Part shown: positions 1 to 7,644 of the stretch, one piece after another
How the letters are laid out: every line of letters begins with the position of its first letter
How positions within the stretch are numbered: position 1 is the first letter of the stretch
Source: CAYQFQ01 sp964416925
GTDB taxonomy: Bacteria; Patescibacteriota; Minisyncoccia; Phycocordibacterales; GWA1-40-21
Length of the DNA stretch: 46,549 nt
Assembly (NCBI GenBank): GCA_964416925.1
Contig: CAYQFQ010000001.1
Coordinates: 1-46,549, forward strand
Direction: 5' to 3'
Position numbers and translations under genes: made by a program
The notes under the pieces: model-generated
Told to the model about the DNA's origin: nothing
The model's database searches: none
Seen by the model: the letters and a program-made list of their open reading frames with translations, nothing else

Positions 1-13
1 CCTACTGGGCGCA
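1..13 (+). tRNA. 3' end of a tRNA gene cut by the window edge
   Basis: Only the last T-stem base(s), a 3' acceptor strand TGGGCGC and a discriminator A (13), followed by CA, are visible. The assignment rests on analogy. The inverted copy downstream (44-96) contains the matching acceptor followed by a T-arm-like box GGGGTCGAAC, just as the arrays after tRNA-Leu, tRNA-Gln, tRNA-Thr and tRNA-Asp do. The identity of the tRNA cannot be told from this stub. Confidence 0.5.
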
Positions 14-330
14 CAAATGAAAAATATGTAAATATTTTTCATTTGTGCGCCCAGAGTAAGCAATATGAATTGCTTACGTTAGGGGTCGAACAGCGGAACT
101 ATGTTTTTCTAGTAAGAAAAACAAGTGAGCTGGTGCCCAGACTTTTCCGAGTGGCGACGAGGAAAAAGTCGAGGGAGAAAGTGTACTCACGTCCCCTATT
201 TTAGGAATGTGACCACAGACATTAAAGATAGTTAGGATACTGTCCATGTAATGGAAGACTCCCTACTGAAAAAATTAGATTGGGCGGGGTCGCGAGATTT
301 TCTAGCAAGAAAATACTTGTGACCACAATA
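5..330 (+). repeat. tRNA-trailing hairpin array A
   Basis: Non-coding and dense in palindromes. A 23-bp perfect hairpin (5-27 with 32-54, loop GTAA) includes the tRNA acceptor end and its inverted copy. Next come H1, a 9-bp hairpin (56-64/69-77, arms GTAAGCAAT and ATTGCTTAC), an inverted T-arm box (78-96), H2 (102-110/115-123, loop AGTA) and H3 (140-148/161-170, loop GAGTGGCGACGA). An H4-like hairpin with loop ATGTAAT lies near 243-259. A second H2 (297-303/308-314, loop AGCA) follows a GGGGTCG box and precedes GTGACC (319-324). The same modules recur after tRNA-Leu, tRNA-Gln, tRNA-Thr(GGT) and tRNA-Asp. Function unknown. Confidence 0.75.
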
Positions 331-339
331 TTATGTGAT

Positions 340-421
340 GCACGGGTGGCGAAATTGGTACACGCACTTGCCTTAGGAGCAAGCGGAGCAATCCATGGAG
401 GTTCAAGTCCTCTCCCGTGCA
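340..421 (+). tRNA. tRNA-Leu (anticodon TAG)
   Basis: The acceptor stem GCACGGG pairs with CCCGTGC. The anticodon stem CTTGC/GCAAG encloses loop CTTAGGA, giving anticodon TAG (reads CUA). A variable arm and the T-arm GGAGG-TTCAAGT-CCTCT follow. Discriminator A is at 421 and CCA is not encoded (the next bases are CA). It sits between two hairpin arrays on the same strand. Confidence 0.95.
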
Positions 422-720
422 CAGACAAAAAAACACTTTATAAGTGTTTTTTTTGTGCACGGAGTAAGTGCTTAATAGCACTTACGCGAGAGGACTTGAA
501 AAGGTTGAATATATTTTGATTAGTGAACTCACAAATCTAAATATGAAACCTATACCGAATCTGTAAGATTCAAGACCCCTCTCTCGCGCACAAAAAACTT
601 AAACGAAATGCGACTAAGCATTTCGTTTTTTGTTTTTACAGCGAGAGAGGGCTCGAAAGCCGGAGGCAGACGTGCCGAGGCGAGGTCGCGGGTTTTGCTA
701 GCAAGCAAAAACCTGTGACC
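415..720 (+). repeat. tRNA-trailing hairpin array B
   Basis: A palindrome spanning the tRNA-Leu 3' end (415-462) contains the hairpin AAACACTT/AAGTGTTT with a T-run that could end transcription. H1 follows (464-472/477-485, arms GTAAGTGCT and AGCACTTAC, loop TAAT), then the inverted tRNA-Leu T-arm GCGAGAGGACTTGAA (486-500). A second, decayed set follows: a T-arm-like TTCAAG plus CTCTCGC end (569-588), a 9-bp hairpin (603-611/618-626), an inverted box ending CTCGAAAGCCGG (652-663), a GGTCGCGG box, a hairpin with loop AGCA (692-699/704-712) and GTGACC (715-720). Confidence 0.7.
486..588 (+). pseudogene. possible decayed tRNA-like remnant
   Basis: GCGAGAG (486-492) is perfectly complementary to CTCTCGC (581-587). 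This is followed by G and CA, as in the intact tRNAs here, and a TTCAAG box resembling a T-loop lies at 569-574. No convincing D-arm or anticodon arm lies between, and the length (103 nt) is too great for a normal tRNA-Leu. It may be a ghost copy of the tRNA-Leu end, or only the by-product of repeated inverted T-arm copies. Confidence 0.25.
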
Positions 721-785
721 AAGTCTTCCTCGCCCACATAATAATTCTTAATAAAAAACCTTTATTTAGGGACGTTTTTTATTAC

Positions 786-814
786 TTGACTTTTAACATC
801 AAATATGCTATACT
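786..814 (+). promoter_or_regulatory. sigma70-like promoter of the 54-aa gene
   Basis: TTGACT (786-791), a 17-bp spacer and TATACT (809-814). The same hexamers recur upstream of the genes at 6730 and of the ncRNA at 14306, so they appear to be the strong promoter form used by the GC-richer single-gene units. Confidence 0.75.
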
Positions 815-868
815 TGTTAAGGATTTAAAAGTGGTGGAAATATCAATCAAACTCAAACGGAGGACGAT

Positions 869-1033
869 ATGGCAAACAAGAAACAGGAAAACAAGTTCAC
901 CGACAAGGACCTCGAGCGCATCGATAAGAAGCGCCAAGCGAAATTTCGGCGCCTTCTGCTCCTGATCATCGGTTCCCTCTTCGCAGGCGGTCTGGTGAGC
1001 GGCATCTTCACGAGTATCGCTTATTGGGGTTAA
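869..1033 (+). CDS. small single-span membrane protein, 54 aa, unknown function
   Basis: The start is set by a strong Shine-Dalgarno GGAGGACGAT directly before ATG. The first ~27 residues are very basic and charged (KKQENKFTDKDLERIDKKRQ). One hydrophobic segment, LLLLIIGSLFAGGLVSGIF, follows, and then the short tail TSIAYWG, so a positively charged cytoplasmic N-terminus with a single membrane span is expected. It has its own TTGACT/TATACT promoter and a strong terminator, so it is transcribed alone. Base composition is visibly GC-richer than that of the neighbouring nrdJ. I do not recognise a family; no function is assigned. Confidence 0.8.
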   Translation: MANKKQENKFTDKDLERIDKKRQAKFRRLLLLIIGSLFAGGLVSGIFTSIAYWG

Positions 1034-1047
1034 CCCCCAGAAGAGCA

Positions 1048-1078
1048 AATGGCGGGTTCCTACGGACCCGCCATTTTT
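1048..1078 (+). terminator. Rho-independent terminator
   Basis: Stem AATGGCGGGT/ACCCGCCATT followed by a T-run, 15 nt after the stop codon of the 54-aa gene. Confidence 0.85.
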
Positions 1079-1110
1079 CATTTCCATATCTTCCCCACTT
1101 TATATCTGTC

Positions 1111-3393
1111 TCACACTATTTCACAAGTCCCTCCCGCACATGCAAGCTCCTTTTTCACTTCAGTCTCATCTTGTCTCTCGTAAGTAATTAATTTCGCAAA
1201 ATCAATTGTTCCTAAAGCTTTAACCATCTCATTATATTTCTTTTCATCTATTTCTTCATAAGGCGCAAGTTGATATACATGATCATTTCTTGGTAAGAAT
1301 GATAATCCCCCGATTATGTCCCAATTTTTGTAAAGCCAATTTGCAACATCTATCCACTCACTCTCTCCGACATAAATAGTCACTGATGGATTGTGTTCTG
1401 TGTAATTTTCCTTCACCATCTTCCAAAATTCGAGTTGATCAAGTGCAGTCAAGTCATCTTTAAACTTAGAATTTTTTGGAGCCTTAACTGGAAATTCAAA
1501 CACATAAGTCATTGCACTTTCTTTCGACTGACCAACCTCTGGATAGTAAGGAACTCCCTGATCTCTCATCATCTTAAACAATGAGTCTGTGGTCGAAATT
1601 CTTATTCTTCTAATATAATACTGTGAATATCTTGTATGCATTCCTGAAGCGCAATCTACGGTCTGAGATACTGTTCCGGATGGCTTAACGCAAGTTGTAC
1701 AAGTTGCTTCATTTATCTTAAATCTCTTAGCGTAAGTCTGGTTTGTCTTTATTACCTCTTTTCTGAGTTTTCTTAGAATCTCTGGGTTCCTAACTGCTGG
1801 ACAATCCCATTGACCCGTAATAGACACACCAATCAATCTCTCTTTTTTACAATTCTCTGTCCACTCTTTAGACAAATAACCAAAATTAGTGAGAGTTGCT
1901 TGATATGTTCCAAGCATAGTAGCTAGTTTTATTTTTCTTAATAATGACTTCTCATCATCTTCATATCTTGCAACAACCTCAGAAAGATTACAGAACTGCT
2001 TATTTTGCAGAATGATTTCTCCACAAGGATTTACACCCATCTGTGTGACATCATTGTTTAAAACTTTTAGTCTTCTCTCTGGCAAAGCCTTTAAAAGACC
2101 TCCCTTATTGAAAATTCCTCTTTCTCCAGATCCGCTCTTCATCAAAGCAATCCATTCTTCCAAGAATTCAGTCGAAGAAGGTTTAGAGACATAAACGACT
2201 GAGTTATTTGCAATACTTCTTTGTGGTTCAGTAAGATAAAACTGTCCTTTCTTTGCATCTCTCATTAGTTCATCATCAAGATCTGAAAGTGAAATCAAAG
2301 CACTTCTTCTAACTCCACCTGAGACGACACAGTCACCAATCGAACAGACAATATCATGAACATCCAAGTTGTTTAATCTTCTTCCCTGTTTAGACAAGAC
2401 CTTCTTCTTAACCAAATTTATCAATCTTATAAGTGGTTCCGGTCCAGAAGCTTTTCCACCCATCACTTTCAACCTAGCACCAGCTGGTCTAACTTTTGAG
2501 TAATCAATTTCAACATCATTTCCTTCAAACCATGTCTTCATTGCAAAGACTAGTGCATCTGCCCAACCTTCTTTGCTGTCAGGAACAACAAAATTTGGAA
2601 GTTTCTTACCGGACTGAAATTTTATCTGTGGCAACTGTTGTACGTATTGGCTTTCAACAGAAAAACCCACACCTGTTCCACACATTGAGATATACATTAT
2701 TTCTCCAAAATCTTGGATGGCCATAGGAGCTATAAAAGAACAATTGTAAGCGCAGACATTTGTCTTCTCAGCAGCAGGACCAGCAAATTGCAAAAGCCTC
2801 ATTGATGGCATTACTTCCTGTTTAAGAATTCCCTCTCTTAACTCTGCATACTCTGCGTCCTTAATTAAGTTGCCCATCTTACCTTTCATGAACGCCATAT
2901 ATCGATCAACTGTCTCAATCCATGTTTCCCTTCTTCCTTCCGTATCTATCCATTTTGAATATGATCTGTAATATACAAACTCTCCCAATTGATTATGAAA
3001 ATATTTCTTGCTTTCCTCTGCAAGCTTTCTTAAATTTGCAGGAACTTGTACCCCCTGCTCTCTAAGTTTATTTCTTTCTTGTCTGTATATGATATATTCC
3101 TTCGCAGATTTAACATATTCACTCAAAATAAGTTCTTTTTCAACTATATCTTGGACACCTTCTACATCTGGAACAAAATCTTTGAACTTTTTTATTATAC
3201 GAACAAGTTCCGCATAGACCTTTGTAGCAACTAGTTCTGCTTCTTCGTAGGTTCCCTCATTCATAACGGTCATCGCCTTGAAGATTGCGTTGGCTATTTT
3301 TGTAACATCAAAAGGAGCAAGTGACCCGTCTCTCTTTTTAATATTTTTAATGAATACAATCTTACCTTTTGGAGTCTCGTTGCTCTTTACCAT
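1111..3393 (-). CDS. nrdJ: adenosylcobalamin-dependent ribonucleoside-triphosphate reductase (class II)
   Basis: Makes deoxynucleotides from ribonucleoside triphosphates using a B12-derived radical. Start chosen at ATG 3393 (MVKSNETPKGK); a longer frame to 3519 adds an unrelated hydrophobic stretch. An N-terminal ATP-cone-like region (~10-100) precedes the barrel. The active-site pattern matches the monomeric Lactobacillus leichmannii enzyme: NPCGEI with the thiyl Cys at ~457 and Glu two residues on, FCNL Cys 11 residues later (~468), N-terminal Cys at ~214/218, and a C-terminal CAGGTC pair (~752/757) for re-reduction. KPSGTVSQTVDCASGMH is typical of the family. 760 aa, no intein. No cobalamin riboswitch was seen upstream. 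Monocistronic. Confidence 0.95.
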   Translation of the reverse strand: MVKSNETPKGKIVFIKNIKKRDGSLAPFDVTKIANAIFKAMTVMNEGTYEEAELVATKVYAELVRIIKKFKDFVPDVEGVQDIVEKELILSEYVKSAKEYIIYRQERNKLREQGVQVPANLRKLAEESKKYFHNQLGEFVYYRSYSKWIDTEGRRETWIETVDRYMAFMKGKMGNLIKDAEYAELREGILKQEVMPSMRLLQFAGPAAEKTNVCAYNCSFIAPMAIQDFGEIMYISMCGTGVGFSVESQYVQQLPQIKFQSGKKLPNFVVPDSKEGWADALVFAMKTWFEGNDVEIDYSKVRPAGARLKVMGGKASGPEPLIRLINLVKKKVLSKQGRRLNNLDVHDIVCSIGDCVVSGGVRRSALISLSDLDDELMRDAKKGQFYLTEPQRSIANNSVVYVSKPSSTEFLEEWIALMKSGSGERGIFNKGGLLKALPERRLKVLNNDVTQMGVNPCGEIILQNKQFCNLSEVVARYEDDEKSLLRKIKLATMLGTYQATLTNFGYLSKEWTENCKKERLIGVSITGQWDCPAVRNPEILRKLRKEVIKTNQTYAKRFKINEATCTTCVKPSGTVSQTVDCASGMHTRYSQYYIRRIRISTTDSLFKMMRDQGVPYYPEVGQSKESAMTYVFEFPVKAPKNSKFKDDLTALDQLEFWKMVKENYTEHNPSVTIYVGESEWIDVANWLYKNWDIIGGLSFLPRNDHVYQLAPYEEIDEKKYNEMVKALGTIDFAKLITYERQDETEVKKELACAGGTCEIV

Positions 3394-3588
3394 TTTTTTA
3401 TTATTAATTATTAAATTTACACCTAATTTTACATCAAATACGCGCGAAAAAAAGTCTAACAAGGCTTTAGAAACCAAAAATAAGAAAGTGTAAAGAACGA
3501 CCTCTAAATAGTCTCTCAAATTATGATTTATTTACTCAAAAAAAAATAAATTTCCAAAAGACTTTTTTTTGTTTAGAAAATTTCCCAC

Positions 3589-3611
3589 AAAAAATACCCC
3601 GTAAATGGGGT
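3589..3611 (-). terminator. terminator after the DUF192 gene
   Basis: Short ACCCC/GGGGT hairpin followed on the minus strand by ATTTTTTG, 8 nt after the stop codon at 3619. The stem is only 5 bp, so it is a modest terminator. Confidence 0.6.
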
Positions 3612-3618
3612 TTCTATA

Positions 3619-4107
3619 TTATTTTTTGACAATTGAAATAATATTTCCCACCTTAATACTGTTTTTTTCTACAAAACCATCGCTAACTTCTAAAACGTAT
3701 TTTGAATCAAAAACTGTTCCATAAACTTTCGGAAAAGTACTAGGTGAAAGAGATTTTTCTATACCGACAACCTTAAAATCCTGGTCTAACCAAATAATAT
3801 CGATTGAAAAATTCATATCCTTCATCCAAAAGCCATAATTACCCACAGAGTCAAATACAAACAGTATTCCTTGGCCTTCAGAAATTCCTGATCTCCCAGA
3901 AAGACCGAGCTCTTTCTTACAATGATCATCTGCAATCTGTGCAAGAATCTGTTTTTCACCCAAAATGAGAGTTTGGGTGTCATATTTACCACAAATATTA
4001 TCAGAGTGACCCAAACAATACACTATGACAATCACGATAGCGATAAACAAGAGAACACAAATCGATACTTTCTTATATGTTTTAATTAAATATGTAAAAT
4101 TACCCAT
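3619..4107 (-). CDS. membrane-anchored DUF192 protein
   Basis: Residues ~10-33 (numbering from ATG 4107) form a hydrophobic anchor (VSICVLLFIAIVIVIVYCL). The rest carries the DUF192 pattern: A-x-x-x-x-x-RxxGLxxR-like KKELGLSGRS, GILFVFD, GFWMKDMNFSIDIIWLD, PSTFPKVYG and KYVLEVSDGFV. The family is a small extracytoplasmic beta domain of unknown biochemical role, common in CPR. A TTG at 4134 would add nine residues and overlap the upstream small gene; ATG 4107 is preferred. It lies 17 nt downstream of the 55-aa gene, so the two are probably co-transcribed. Confidence 0.85.
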   Translation of the reverse strand: MGNFTYLIKTYKKVSICVLLFIAIVIVIVYCLGHSDNICGKYDTQTLILGEKQILAQIADDHCKKELGLSGRSGISEGQGILFVFDSVGNYGFWMKDMNFSIDIIWLDQDFKVVGIEKSLSPSTFPKVYGTVFDSKYVLEVSDGFVEKNSIKVGNIISIVKK

Positions 4108-4124
4108 AATGTGATTAAATTTTT

Positions 4125-4292
4125 CTAATTGCAATCGTTAATCGGCATATCAGAAGATGGGTTCCCATGTTTTATCCATCCACCTTCAACACAAATCCAA
4201 GAATCTTCTGAACCTCCTAAAATAATTTTTATTCCGAAAATTGCACCGAGTATAAGTATGATCAAAATAATAATTGTGCCAGTCCATTTCAT
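4125..4292 (-). CDS. small membrane protein with a WxC-G-W-HGxP motif, 55 aa
   Basis: Begins MKWTGTIIILIILILGAIFG, one membrane span or uncleaved signal. A short external tail follows: DSWICVEGGWIKHGNPSSDMPINDC. The pattern W-x-C-x-x-G-x-W-x-x-H-G-x-P ending in Cys suggests a disulfide- or metal-stabilised mini-domain. From memory, similar tails occur in other CPR hypothetical proteins, but I cannot name a family. It is too short for most gene callers. It directly precedes the DUF192 gene on the same strand. Confidence 0.65.
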   Translation of the reverse strand: MKWTGTIIILIILILGAIFGIKIILGGSEDSWICVEGGWIKHGNPSSDMPINDCN

Positions 4293-4323
4293 AAGTGAAT
4301 TATAACACTTGGATATGTAAAAA

Positions 4324-4357
4324 ACATTAAAGGCTCGGGGACAACTGTCCCCGAGCC
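4324..4357 (-). terminator. terminator of the 72-aa gene
   Basis: Near-perfect 10-bp GC-rich hairpin GGCTCGGGGA/TCCCCGAGCC (4332-4357) followed on the minus strand by TTTAATGTTTTTT. Confidence 0.85.
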
Positions 4358-4370
4358 TTACTGCTTTGCC

Positions 4371-4589
4371 TTACCTCGGAATAGGAAAAGGATGCTGCGC
4401 GACGAGCAAACCATTTTCAAAGATACCGAGATGTATCGGATGTACTCCATTCTTCGCCGTAACAATCGGGATATCATGAAGAGCATGTTCTAGTTTACGA
4501 TGATCACCGTAGGTTCTCCCCATAAGGAGTGTTCCAGGTTTAGCTGGGTCAGACTTCTTCATAGCAATAACGAACGGACGTTGACTCAT
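4371..4589 (-). CDS. uncharacterised soluble protein, 72 aa
   Basis: ATG 4589 is preceded by a purine-rich Shine-Dalgarno (GAGAGGGG, then AAAAC). The protein is hydrophilic and compact, begins MSQRPFVIAMKKSDPAKPGT, and ends in LLVAQHPFPIPR. No cysteines, no membrane segment and no recognisable motif. A possible promoter, TTGACT (4668-4673) with TATAAC (4647-4652), has a short 15-bp spacer. Its own promoter, leader and strong terminator make it a single-gene unit of the GC-richer class. Function unknown. Confidence 0.75.
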   Translation of the reverse strand: MSQRPFVIAMKKSDPAKPGTLLMGRTYGDHRKLEHALHDIPIVTAKNGVHPIHLGIFENGLLVAQHPFPIPR

Positions 4590-4709
4590 GTTTTCCCCTC
4601 TCCTCTTTCTGTCTCTAACTCATACTCAAAAAACATCTACTAAAATGTTATAAGAATACGGAACGAAAGTCAAACCACATAACACAACAAAATCAAAGAC
4701 AAATATATA

Positions 4710-5867
4710 TTAATTGCTCTTAAAAGTCTTAGCAACTGCTTTGACTACTCCTTTATCAAAAGGTTTAGGTAAAATATTATCTACAGTAGGCTTTTTCACA
4801 CACTTTGCCAAAGCCTCCGCAGCTTTAACAAACATTTTTTGCTCAAACTGTTTAATATTGTTATCCAATATTCCGCGGAAAATTCCAGGAAAACCCAAAA
4901 CGTTATTCAGTTGGTTTGGAAAATCAGAACGTCCTGTAGCGACGATAAATGCTCCAGCACTTTTTGCGATATCGGGCATTATTTCTGGTATTGGATTTGC
5001 CAAAGCAAAAATTATCGGCTTTTCATTCATTGTCTCTACCATCTCTTTTGTAACAAGCCCTGCTTTACTAACCCCAATGAATATATCTCTTCCTTTAATA
5101 GCTGTCGCTAAATTGCCTGAAATCTTTTCAGATCCTCCTGTCTCTTTTTTTACCAAACTAATCAGTTCTTTCTTTTCGATATTAAGATCTTTTCTATCTT
5201 CAGAAACAATTCCGTGACTGTCAGCAAAAATTATTTTCTTAAACCCATAACCGACGAGCATCTTAGTAATTGCTGTACCAGCAGCACCAATTCCGTTTAT
5301 TAATATCTTTGCATCTTCTTTTTTTATCTTCCTCAACTTCAAAGCATTTATTAGCGCCGCCAAAACCACAGTAGCAGTTCCATGTTGATCGTCATGCATT
5401 ACGGGGATGTCTAGTTCCGCCCTCAATCTTTTCTCTATCTCAAAACATCGAGGTGCAGAAATATCTTCAAGATTTATTCCACCAAACACGGGGGCAATCT
5501 GTTTAACAACTTTTATTATTTCCTCGGTGTCTTGAGTATCAAGACAAATTGGAAATGCATCTACACCTGCAAATTCTTTGAACAAAAGCGCCTTCCCCTC
5601 CATGACAGGTATTGCACCTTTCGCGCCGAGATTGCCCAAACCCAAAACAGCTGAACCATCCGAGACAACGGCAATCATATTTTTCTTAATTGTGTATGTG
5701 TAAGCTAGTTTCGGATCTCTTGCAATCTCAAGACATACCTGTCCAACACCAGGAGTATAAGCTAAGGACAAATCATCTTTATTCTTTACAGCAACCTTTC
5801 CTTTTATTTCTATCTTACCTGAGAACTTCTTGTGTAAAGCTAAAGATCTTTCATTTACGTTTTTCAT
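4710..5867 (-). CDS. NAD(P)-dependent malic enzyme
   Basis: Oxidative decarboxylation of malate to pyruvate. 385 aa, the short bacterial form. Visible landmarks: SLAYTPGVG with the catalytic Tyr near residue 37, the GNLGAKGAIPVMEGKALLFK segment region with the catalytic Lys near 92, the metal-binding INLEDISAPRCFEIE, MHDDQHGTATV, and the nucleotide-binding INGIGAAGTAI. It is one of few central-carbon enzymes here and would feed pyruvate and reducing power. The -10 TATACT lies 9 nt before the ATG, so the mRNA would have almost no leader. NAD versus NADP preference cannot be judged from sequence alone. Confidence 0.93.
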   Translation of the reverse strand: MKNVNERSLALHKKFSGKIEIKGKVAVKNKDDLSLAYTPGVGQVCLEIARDPKLAYTYTIKKNMIAVVSDGSAVLGLGNLGAKGAIPVMEGKALLFKEFAGVDAFPICLDTQDTEEIIKVVKQIAPVFGGINLEDISAPRCFEIEKRLRAELDIPVMHDDQHGTATVVLAALINALKLRKIKKEDAKILINGIGAAGTAITKMLVGYGFKKIIFADSHGIVSEDRKDLNIEKKELISLVKKETGGSEKISGNLATAIKGRDIFIGVSKAGLVTKEMVETMNEKPIIFALANPIPEIMPDIAKSAGAFIVATGRSDFPNQLNNVLGFPGIFRGILDNNIKQFEQKMFVKAAEALAKCVKKPTVDNILPKPFDKGVVKAVAKTFKSN

Positions 5868-5876
5868 AATAAAATT

Positions 5877-5904
5877 AGTATAACACTAATCAATAATGAT
5901 ACAA
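5877..5904 (-). promoter_or_regulatory. promoter of malic enzyme, near-leaderless
   Basis: On the minus strand TTGTAT (5899-5904), a 16-bp spacer and TATACT (5877-5882). Only 9 nt separate the -10 box from ATG 5867, so transcription would start within 1-3 nt of the start codon. Confidence 0.65.
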
Positions 5905-5912
5905 AAATGGAA

Positions 5913-5951
5913 TTAAAAAACCGCCCCAAGCTTTCGCAAATGGAGCGGCGG
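5913..5951 (-). terminator. terminator of the SANT-like gene
   Basis: CCGCC/GGCGG-closed hairpin (5921-5951) followed on the minus strand by a run of six T. Confidence 0.75.
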
Positions 5952-5971
5952 TTAAGTAACGACACTTAGAA

Positions 5972-6730
5972 CTATCTGACCCCCGTGCCAACGAGAGAGT
6001 TGATCTCTGCCAACTCTTTCAATGCACCAGTGGTACCCTCAACCAATCGAATACGATTCTCGAGTTTCGACCCCAGCTTATCCGAAGCCGAATGTGAGAG
6101 TTTATTGATTGCTATACACCACTGAACCGAAGGTGGCTTTGTCGTCTGACGACCTCTCTGAAAAACCAAGTCCAAACTAAACGCACTTGCCCTTTCGCGA
6201 AGTTCGGTCTCTTGTCCCGGCAAGAAACCGTACAAAAGTACCCGCACTTTACGACTCGAGGGCGCTGGCTGGACCACAGCGTTCGGCCTGCTTTCCGCCA
6301 AATGACCGTGAGGCGTTGCGGGTGGCGCAACCATACGGTCACGACTTTCCGTAACCACCTTCCCCAGAACATCAACAAGAGACGCAAGACGCCCTATCAA
6401 AAGCCCGGTCAATCGCTCCGTTGAGACTTCATGTAACACTTCATCAACAGGCTTCTCCACCAAGACTTCATTCGTAATGTTGACCTGAAACGGAACGCCC
6501 CGTTCGAGAATTTCTTGCCGTAATTGGAAGAACTTCTCAAGAACCATCTTGCCGACCCCCGCACGTCCGGCAATGGTCCGCTGACGTTCTACAGGGAGAA
6601 CTTTTTGACCCTGAGCAATAAACGCCCAGGCGAGTTCTTTGTCTTCGAAGAAATGCTTCACCGCAGACTCGACAACCTTCGACACTTCTTCTTCTGTCCA
6701 GGAAACCCTAATTTTTCTCTTGCCTGTCAT
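5972..6730 (-). CDS. uncharacterised protein with a SANT/Myb-like N-terminus, 252 aa
   Basis: Start at ATG 6730, which has the Shine-Dalgarno AGAAAGGA 7 nt upstream; an in-frame ATG at 6769 lacks one. Residues ~6-50 (VSWTEEEVSKVVESAVKHF) resemble a tryptophan-bearing SANT/Myb helix bundle. Residues ~60-130 are helical. A proline-rich linker near 140-160 leads to a C-terminal alpha/beta domain (RKVRVLLYGFLPGQETELRERA... QWCIAINKLSH... RIRLVEGTTGALKELAEIN), which resembles a small receiver- or BRCT-like sensor fold. This could be a DNA-binding regulator, but that is inference. GC-richer than its neighbours, with its own TTGACT/TATACT promoter and a terminator. Confidence 0.7.
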   Translation of the reverse strand: MTGKRKIRVSWTEEEVSKVVESAVKHFFEDKELAWAFIAQGQKVLPVERQRTIAGRAGVGKMVLEKFFQLRQEILERGVPFQVNITNEVLVEKPVDEVLHEVSTERLTGLLIGRLASLVDVLGKVVTESRDRMVAPPATPHGHLAESRPNAVVQPAPSSRKVRVLLYGFLPGQETELRERASAFSLDLVFQRGRQTTKPPSVQWCIAINKLSHSASDKLGSKLENRIRLVEGTTGALKELAEINSLVGTGVR

Positions 6731-6794
6731 ACGCACATCCTTTCTATATTTTGAAGAACACAAACTCATTTACTTAGACTTTTTCCCCATGTCT

Positions 6795-6823
6795 AGTATA
6801 ACACTAGACAATTACAAAGTCAA
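6795..6823 (-). promoter_or_regulatory. promoter of the SANT-like gene
   Basis: Minus-strand TTGACT (6818-6823), a 17-bp spacer and TATACT (6795-6800), giving a leader of about 55-60 nt with a Shine-Dalgarno at its end. Confidence 0.75.
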
Positions 6824-6925
6824 TACCACCTATTAGGAGATTTTGACCACTTTATATAATAAAAGTTTCAATTCAAAATCAAAAATTATTAGTTTGTTTT
6901 TTTAATATGAAGACGAGAAAATTTG

Positions 6926-7444
6926 TTATTTTTTAATATTATCAATTACAAAATGTACTCTCTCCTCGGGTGGCAAAACTGGTACTGTTATTATTGAGTA
7001 TCCATATTCTTCATATCCTTCCTTTATTGCATCATGAATAGCAAGGGCTGTTTCCCTATCCTCGAAACGAGACTCATCTTGTGTATATGAAGGAAGTGGA
7101 TCTAACAAAAAAACCTTATCATATCTATTATGACCGAATTCTTCCAAGAGTTTTGATACGGGCATCTTGTAGTGGATAGAGTAACCATAATTATCTACAA
7201 TTCCCCTATCTAGAAATACTTCATCTGTAGTTATTTTAGATTCTAATTCTATTTGACGTCTTATGACCTCCTGTTGAAATAATTCAGGATTATTTGCTGG
7301 AGAAAAATCACTATCCACCTTTTTCTTTTCCTCAATAAGTATTCTAGATACTTCAGGAACGATGACAAATCCAAGTTTAGAAAGTAATTCAATAAGTTTA
7401 GTTTTTCCAGTACCAGGACCACCAGTTATGACATACTTTTTCAT
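6926..7444 (-). CDS. P-loop NTPase, AAA_28-type, directly behind tRNA-Ser
   Basis: 172 aa from ATG 7444. Walker A GGPGTGKTK sits at residues ~8-16. The segment EVFLDRGIVDNYGYS and the nucleoside-kinase-like layout resemble the AAA_28 family (small NTPases related to nucleoside/nicotinamide kinases). The longer frame upstream (to 7489) is really the tRNA-Ser gene. The ATG lies 3 nt after the tRNA discriminator base, so 3' processing of tRNA-Ser would release an mRNA starting CAU-AUG, with no room for a Shine-Dalgarno. Substrate unknown. Confidence 0.8.
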   Translation of the reverse strand: MKKYVITGGPGTGKTKLIELLSKLGFVIVPEVSRILIEEKKKVDSDFSPANNPELFQQEVIRRQIELESKITTDEVFLDRGIVDNYGYSIHYKMPVSKLLEEFGHNRYDKVFLLDPLPSYTQDESRFEDRETALAIHDAIKEGYEEYGYSIITVPVLPPEERVHFVIDNIKK

Positions 7445-7447
7445 ATG

Positions 7448-7534
7448 CGGAGGGTAAGAGATTTGAACTCTTGATGGAGTTTCCCCCATGCCACCTTTCC
7501 AAGGTGGTGCACTAGACCGCTATGCGAACCCTCC
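7448..7534 (-). tRNA. tRNA-Ser (anticodon GGA)
   Basis: Acceptor GGAGGGT/ACCCTCC. Anticodon stem CCACC/GGTGG with loop TTGGAAA (GGA). A long variable arm (CATGGGGGAAACTCCATC) is typical of class II tRNA. T-loop TTCAAAT. Discriminator G, next bases CA, so CCA is not encoded. Upstream (7541-7600) are two short palindromes of unknown role. Unlike five other tRNAs here, it has no inverted-T-arm array but runs straight into a coding sequence. Confidence 0.95.
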
Positions 7535-7610
7535 CTAAATCAAATCTAAAGATTTGATCGGGCGAACCATTTTAAAAAAATGGTTTTAGCCCTCAGCCCA
7601 TTAGATACTA

Positions 7611-7643
7611 CAACAAAAAAGTTGTTTTTCCAAACAACTTTTT
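7611..7643 (-). terminator. terminator of htpX
   Basis: Hairpin AAAAAAGTTGTTT/AAACAACTTTTTT immediately after the htpX stop, with a T-run in the minus direction. Confidence 0.75.
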
Positions 7644-7644
7644 T

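Noticed and set aside
1..740. CRISPR array
   Set aside because: Hairpin modules recur but spacers and repeats are not regular in length, and no cas genes are near.
782..1087. 101-aa minus-strand frame
   Set aside because: It runs antisense through the 54-aa gene, its Shine-Dalgarno and terminator; the plus-strand gene has complete expression signals.
3394..3519. N-terminal extension of nrdJ
   Set aside because: The extra 42 residues are hydrophobic and unlike the family; ATG 3393 gives the normal ATP-cone start.
3394..3600. Cobalamin riboswitch before nrdJ
   Set aside because: The short AT-rich leader lacks the B12 box and is too small for the aptamer.
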